From the NCBI GenBank assembly GCA_903883945.1, contig CAISCV010000100.1:1-35471 (forward strand): 35,471 nucleotides of DNA. The letters are read 5' to 3'. Within the stretch, counting starts at the first letter, position 1. Every line of letters starts with the position of its first letter. Shown here piece by piece: positions 32,553 to 35,471 of this stretch. The notes below the pieces were generated by a model. That model did not search any database. It saw nothing but the letters and a program-made list of their open reading frames with translations, and was not told where the DNA came from. Origin of the DNA: an uncultured Chitinophagaceae bacterium (GTDB lineage: Bacteria; Bacteroidota; Bacteroidia; Chitinophagales; Chitinophagaceae). The translations under genes and the position numbers were made by a program.

Positions 32553-33782
32553 ATGCGACTTTTCAAAGGATTAACCTTCTTTTCGTTTTTTGCTATTGTT
32601 ACTTTTTCATACACAATTATTGCTGCACAAAAGAAGTCAATATCCAAAAATGTTTGGGGCAAAAAACAATTGACTACCATCCCTAAATACAGGATAATCT
32701 CCAACGACACAGCAACTGTCAAGGAATTGATTTATGAAAGTGTCGGATATGGAGACTTACCTAAAACTGAAGTGTTTGCCTATTATGCCACTCCCGGCAC
32801 TATAAATCACAATGCTCAATTGGACAAGAATTTACCAGCGATTGTTTTTGTACATGGCGGTGGTGGAAAGGCATTTCGTGAATTTGCATATTTATGGGCA
32901 CAAAGAGGCTATGCTGTGATTGCGATGGATTTGGCAGGAAACGGAAAAGATGGTAAACGCTTGCCCTTAGGCGGTCCTGACCAAGACCCACGGAAGAAGT
33001 TTACCAATATTGACAGTGCACTTAATCAACAATGGGTGTATCATGCCGTTTATAATGTGGCATTGGCCCATTCGCTCATATTAAGTTTTAAGGAAGTTGA
33101 TAAGAATAATACAGGGATTATAGGCATCAGTTGGGGCGGCTTTCTAACATGTATTTCTGCCGGATTAGATTATCGATACAAAGCAGCCGTACCTGTTTAT
33201 GGTTGTGGGTATTATTTTGATACAGGGGGTCTCAATTACCGAGCAAACCTGAATAAATTGAGTAAGACCTCTTCGGAAAGATGGATTAAACAATACGACC
33301 CTTCCAATTTTATTAGTCAATCTAAAGCTAAATTCTTATGGATTACTGGAGCAAAAGACCAACATTTTAACCCTTCCATGTTTTCTCGTACCTACAATGA
33401 CGTTCTTTCTAATTCCAATTTCAGAATCATTTCTGATATACCACATGGGCATTTTGAAGGAGCAACGCCCAATGAGATTGCAGCATTTATGAACCGTTAT
33501 TTAAAGAATGATTCCTATCAGCTACCATATATCAAATCTATCAGTAATCATACAAACAGCTACACTGCAATAGTTTCATCAACCGAACCTATCGTGGAGG
33601 CTACGCTATGTTTTACAAAAGACAGTACAACCAAATTTGAGAAGAGGGTTTGGAATACCCTACCTGCCCACATCGATAACAAAACAATCTCGGTACAATT
33701 GCCCGAAGGTGTAACGTTGTGGATGCTGAACATCAAAGATGCAAAGGGAATGATAGTCTCAAGTAAGTACTTCTTTAATTGA
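32553..33782 (+). CDS. Secreted alpha/beta-hydrolase esterase
   Basis: I chose the ATG at 32553 (MRLFKGLTFFSFF), which gives a good signal peptide ending IAA-Q, 409 aa; an upstream in-frame GTG at 32502 would overlap the fucosidase gene. The alpha/beta-hydrolase core has the oxyanion strand IVFVHGGGGKAFREF, the nucleophile Ser in GISWGGF (about residue 193), the Asp in ITGAKDQHF (about 269) and the His in IPHGHFEGA (about 298-300). The layout resembles acetyl xylan esterases and dipeptidyl-peptidase-like carbohydrate esterases, so it probably removes acetyl or other acyl groups from the glycan. A beta domain of about 90 residues follows the catalytic part. Last gene of the block. Confidence 0.85.
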   Translation: MRLFKGLTFFSFFAIVTFSYTIIAAQKKSISKNVWGKKQLTTIPKYRIISNDTATVKELIYESVGYGDLPKTEVFAYYATPGTINHNAQLDKNLPAIVFVHGGGGKAFREFAYLWAQRGYAVIAMDLAGNGKDGKRLPLGGPDQDPRKKFTNIDSALNQQWVYHAVYNVALAHSLILSFKEVDKNNTGIIGISWGGFLTCISAGLDYRYKAAVPVYGCGYYFDTGGLNYRANLNKLSKTSSERWIKQYDPSNFISQSKAKFLWITGAKDQHFNPSMFSRTYNDVLSNSNFRIISDIPHGHFEGATPNEIAAFMNRYLKNDSYQLPYIKSISNHTNSYTAIVSSTEPIVEATLCFTKDSTTKFEKRVWNTLPAHIDNKTISVQLPEGVTLWMLNIKDAKGMIVSSKYFFN

Positions 33783-34185
33783 TAGCAGTTTCTATTCTAT
33801 AACTTCCCAACTTCCGATCTTGCCCAAACTTAAATAAAAGCACCTTCAACAAGTATTTAAATAGTGCCTGCTATTTGCCCCACGCTTCTCTAATTGAGTT
33901 TTTAATCTGCAATTTTCTATCTGCAATGCAATGTGTACCACATACACAATACCCCTAATTCAAACGGTTGTACAGGGGCTTTCCTTGCCCCACTTTTGTA
34001 CCATCAAACAAAGAGAAATTAGTCACCGTTTAAAATAAAGGTAACTACTCAAGTATAACAATTTTGGAATCTATCCAATAATCCAACCAATATATCGTTT
34101 ATATTTTATAGCAGCAACAATTACGATATTACAATCAGATTATGATAGCCTTATAAGTTTAATTTCGGCTCAAGCAAAGCTGATA
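33783..34185. other. Intergenic stretch before the IS66 transposase
   Basis: No gene is seen except the 5' extension of the transposase frame, which is open from about 34045. A small hairpin GGGGC-N7-GCCCC (33975-33991) followed by ACTTTTG may terminate the carbohydrate block. The left end of the insertion sequence must lie here but I cannot place it. Confidence 0.5.
33975..33998 (+). terminator. Weak terminator after the esterase gene
   Basis: GGGGC (33975-33979) and GCCCC (33987-33991) with a TTTCCTT loop, then ACTTTTG. The stem is short and lies nearly 200 nt after the stop codon. Confidence 0.35.
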
Positions 34186-35471
34186 TTGGAATTGGAGGAA
34201 CGTATAAGACTATTGGAGAATGGCAGAAAAAGTACTACAAGTCATACACCTTCATCACAAGTGATTGGTCGTTCCAATTCAAAAAGTTTGCGATTAAAGT
34301 CTGATAAACCAAGTGGCGGTCAAAGTGGTCATGATGGTAATACGCTTTTATGCAAATCCATACCCGATGCCATCATACCCCATATTCCCAGTTATTGTAC
34401 TGAATGTGGGTTGAACTTATCCGCTATTTCCTCTGTGGTGGTAGGGCGCCGACAAGAAATATTTATCCCGCCAATACGTGCGCATTATTTAGAACATGTT
34501 AGTCATAGCAAAACTTGCAGTTGCGGCAATAAGTGTGTGGGCAGCTTTCCTGAAGGGATCAATGCTCCCATTCAATATAGTGGTCAAATAAGTGCATTGG
34601 TAGCCTATTTAAGTGTTTCCCAATACCTGCCCTATAAGCGTATCACGCTATTGATGCAAGATGTTTTCGGCATACCAATGAGTGAAGGAACGGTAGATAA
34701 CCTATTGGAAAGAGTGGCACAAAAGGCAATGCCAGCCTATCAAATGATTCAACAACGTATTCAATCGGAAGCAGTTGTAGGCGGCGATGAAACTGGGGCT
34801 TCGATTGGTGGTAAGAAAGGATGGATGCATACTTGGCAATCACCAAATCATACTTTTATAGTGGCATCCATGAACAGAGGCTTTCAAACCATTATGCAAT
34901 ATTTTCCCAATGGTTTTCCCTTATCTGTATATGTAAGTGATTGTTGGGCTGCACAGTTAAAAGTGCTTGCAAAATTGCATCAATTGTGTATAGCCCATCT
35001 GATGAGGGAACTTACCAACTTTGTAGAAGCACTTGATTGTAAATGGAGCATGAAGATGAAAGCTTTTTTTTCTGATGCGATACGTGTAAAACAGCAACTT
35101 ACAATAACCGATTATAAGCAACCTTGTCAAGAAGTAGCTATCCTACAAAAAAGGCTTGACACATTATTAAAAGAACATGAAGACGCTTCCCCAAATAAAA
35201 AAGTACAAGCATTTATAAAGCGACTTGAAAAACACGAAAAGAGTATTCTCACTTTTCTATACCATCATCATGTACCTCCAGATAACAACGCATCTGAAAG
35301 GGCTATCAGGAATGTAAAAGTAAAAACAAAAGTATCGGGTCAGTACAGGTCTGAAAGAGGAGCAGAACGTTTTGCAATCATAAGGTCAGTCATGGATACT
35401 ATCAAAAAGAGCAACAAGGATATCTTGGAGGCTATCATGGTTTTATGCTATAACTATGCTGAGTAGTAACA
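34045..35471 (+). mobile_element. IS66-type insertion sequence, partial
   Basis: Contains a single long transposase gene and reaches the window edge 5 bases after its stop. No terminal repeats could be located, so the stated left edge is only where the transposase frame opens. No tnpA/tnpB accessory genes precede it, which fits single-gene members of the IS66 family. Confidence 0.5.
34186..35466 (+). CDS. IS66-family transposase (TnpC-type)
   Basis: 426 aa from the TTG at 34186, the first usual start. In the same frame the coding-like sequence continues upstream (SDYDSLISLISAQAKLILELE, about 22 codons to 34120) and matches the typical coiled-coil opening of IS66 transposases, yet no ATG, GTG or TTG precedes it; a non-standard start (ATT/ATA) or a mutated start is likely. 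After the coiled coil come a zinc-finger-like region (YCTEC at 70-74, CSCGNKC at 111-117) and the DDE core: D201 in VGGDETGAS, D252 in YVSDCWAAQ and E371 in NNASERAIRNVK. All three catalytic acids are present. It mediates movement of the element. The gene is complete at the 3' end. Confidence 0.92.
   Translation: MELEERIRLLENGRKSTTSHTPSSQVIGRSNSKSLRLKSDKPSGGQSGHDGNTLLCKSIPDAIIPHIPSYCTECGLNLSAISSVVVGRRQEIFIPPIRAHYLEHVSHSKTCSCGNKCVGSFPEGINAPIQYSGQISALVAYLSVSQYLPYKRITLLMQDVFGIPMSEGTVDNLLERVAQKAMPAYQMIQQRIQSEAVVGGDETGASIGGKKGWMHTWQSPNHTFIVASMNRGFQTIMQYFPNGFPLSVYVSDCWAAQLKVLAKLHQLCIAHLMRELTNFVEALDCKWSMKMKAFFSDAIRVKQQLTITDYKQPCQEVAILQKRLDTLLKEHEDASPNKKVQAFIKRLEKHEKSILTFLYHHHVPPDNNASERAIRNVKVKTKVSGQYRSERGAERFAIIRSVMDTIKKSNKDILEAIMVLCYNYAE

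Overview
The window looks like chromosomal DNA from a low-GC member of the Bacteroidota, probably a Chitinophagaceae-like bacterium. Support comes from the C-terminal T9SS sorting domain at the left edge, a PID-CTERM-type small exported protein, Bacteroidota-style promoter boxes (TAnnTTTG), many exported carbohydrate-active enzymes ending in ...AQ, and an IS66 transposase. The genus-level placement is inference.

Layout. 1-1823: end of a T9SS cargo gene, a PID-CTERM protein, an orphan PD-(D/E)XK-like protein, and a family of look-alike hairpin terminators. 1908-11279 (mostly minus strand): first carbohydrate block with a putative polysaccharide lyase, a parallel beta-helix (GH141-like) protein, a GH27 alpha-galactosidase and a GH43 enzyme with CBM6. 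A VapBC-like toxin-antitoxin pair on the plus strand and a signal-peptide-only gene remnant lie within it. 11280-13123: an unusual stretch with two unrelated arrays that both have an exact 21-bp period, then a 220-aa protein of unknown function and a strong terminator. 13167-17288 (minus): dnaB, an AT-rich gap with DnaA-box-like sites, a MmcQ/YjbR protein and a PhoR/PhoB-like two-component pair. 17427-21772 (plus): a secreted protein with a clan-CD-peptidase-like His/Cys end, a Crp/Fnr regulator, and an operon of OsmC, rhodanese and three small membrane proteins, headed by a perfect Crp/Fnr-type dyad. 21773-22672: noncoding, with a terminator and a MITE-like inverted repeat. 22673-33782 (plus): second carbohydrate block (GH2 with PA14, GH43, heparinase II/III-like lyase, GH29 fucosidase with a discoidin-type domain, alpha/beta-hydrolase esterase). 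34186-35466: IS66-type transposase at the right edge.

How it fits together. The two carbohydrate blocks together encode alpha-galactosidase, alpha-L-fucosidase, two GH43 arabinosidase/xylosidase-type enzymes, a beta-galactosidase-type GH2, two lyase-like proteins and an esterase. That set suits a branched, acylated, uronic-acid-containing polysaccharide such as a pectin-like or fucosylated acidic glycan; the substrate is inference. No SusC/SusD pair or sugar-sensing regulator is in the window, so uptake and control must be encoded elsewhere.

The most unusual part is 11459-13123. Two arrays with different unit sequences share an exact 21-bp repeat (about two helical turns), contain many dyads, and sit just upstream of a protein of unknown function.
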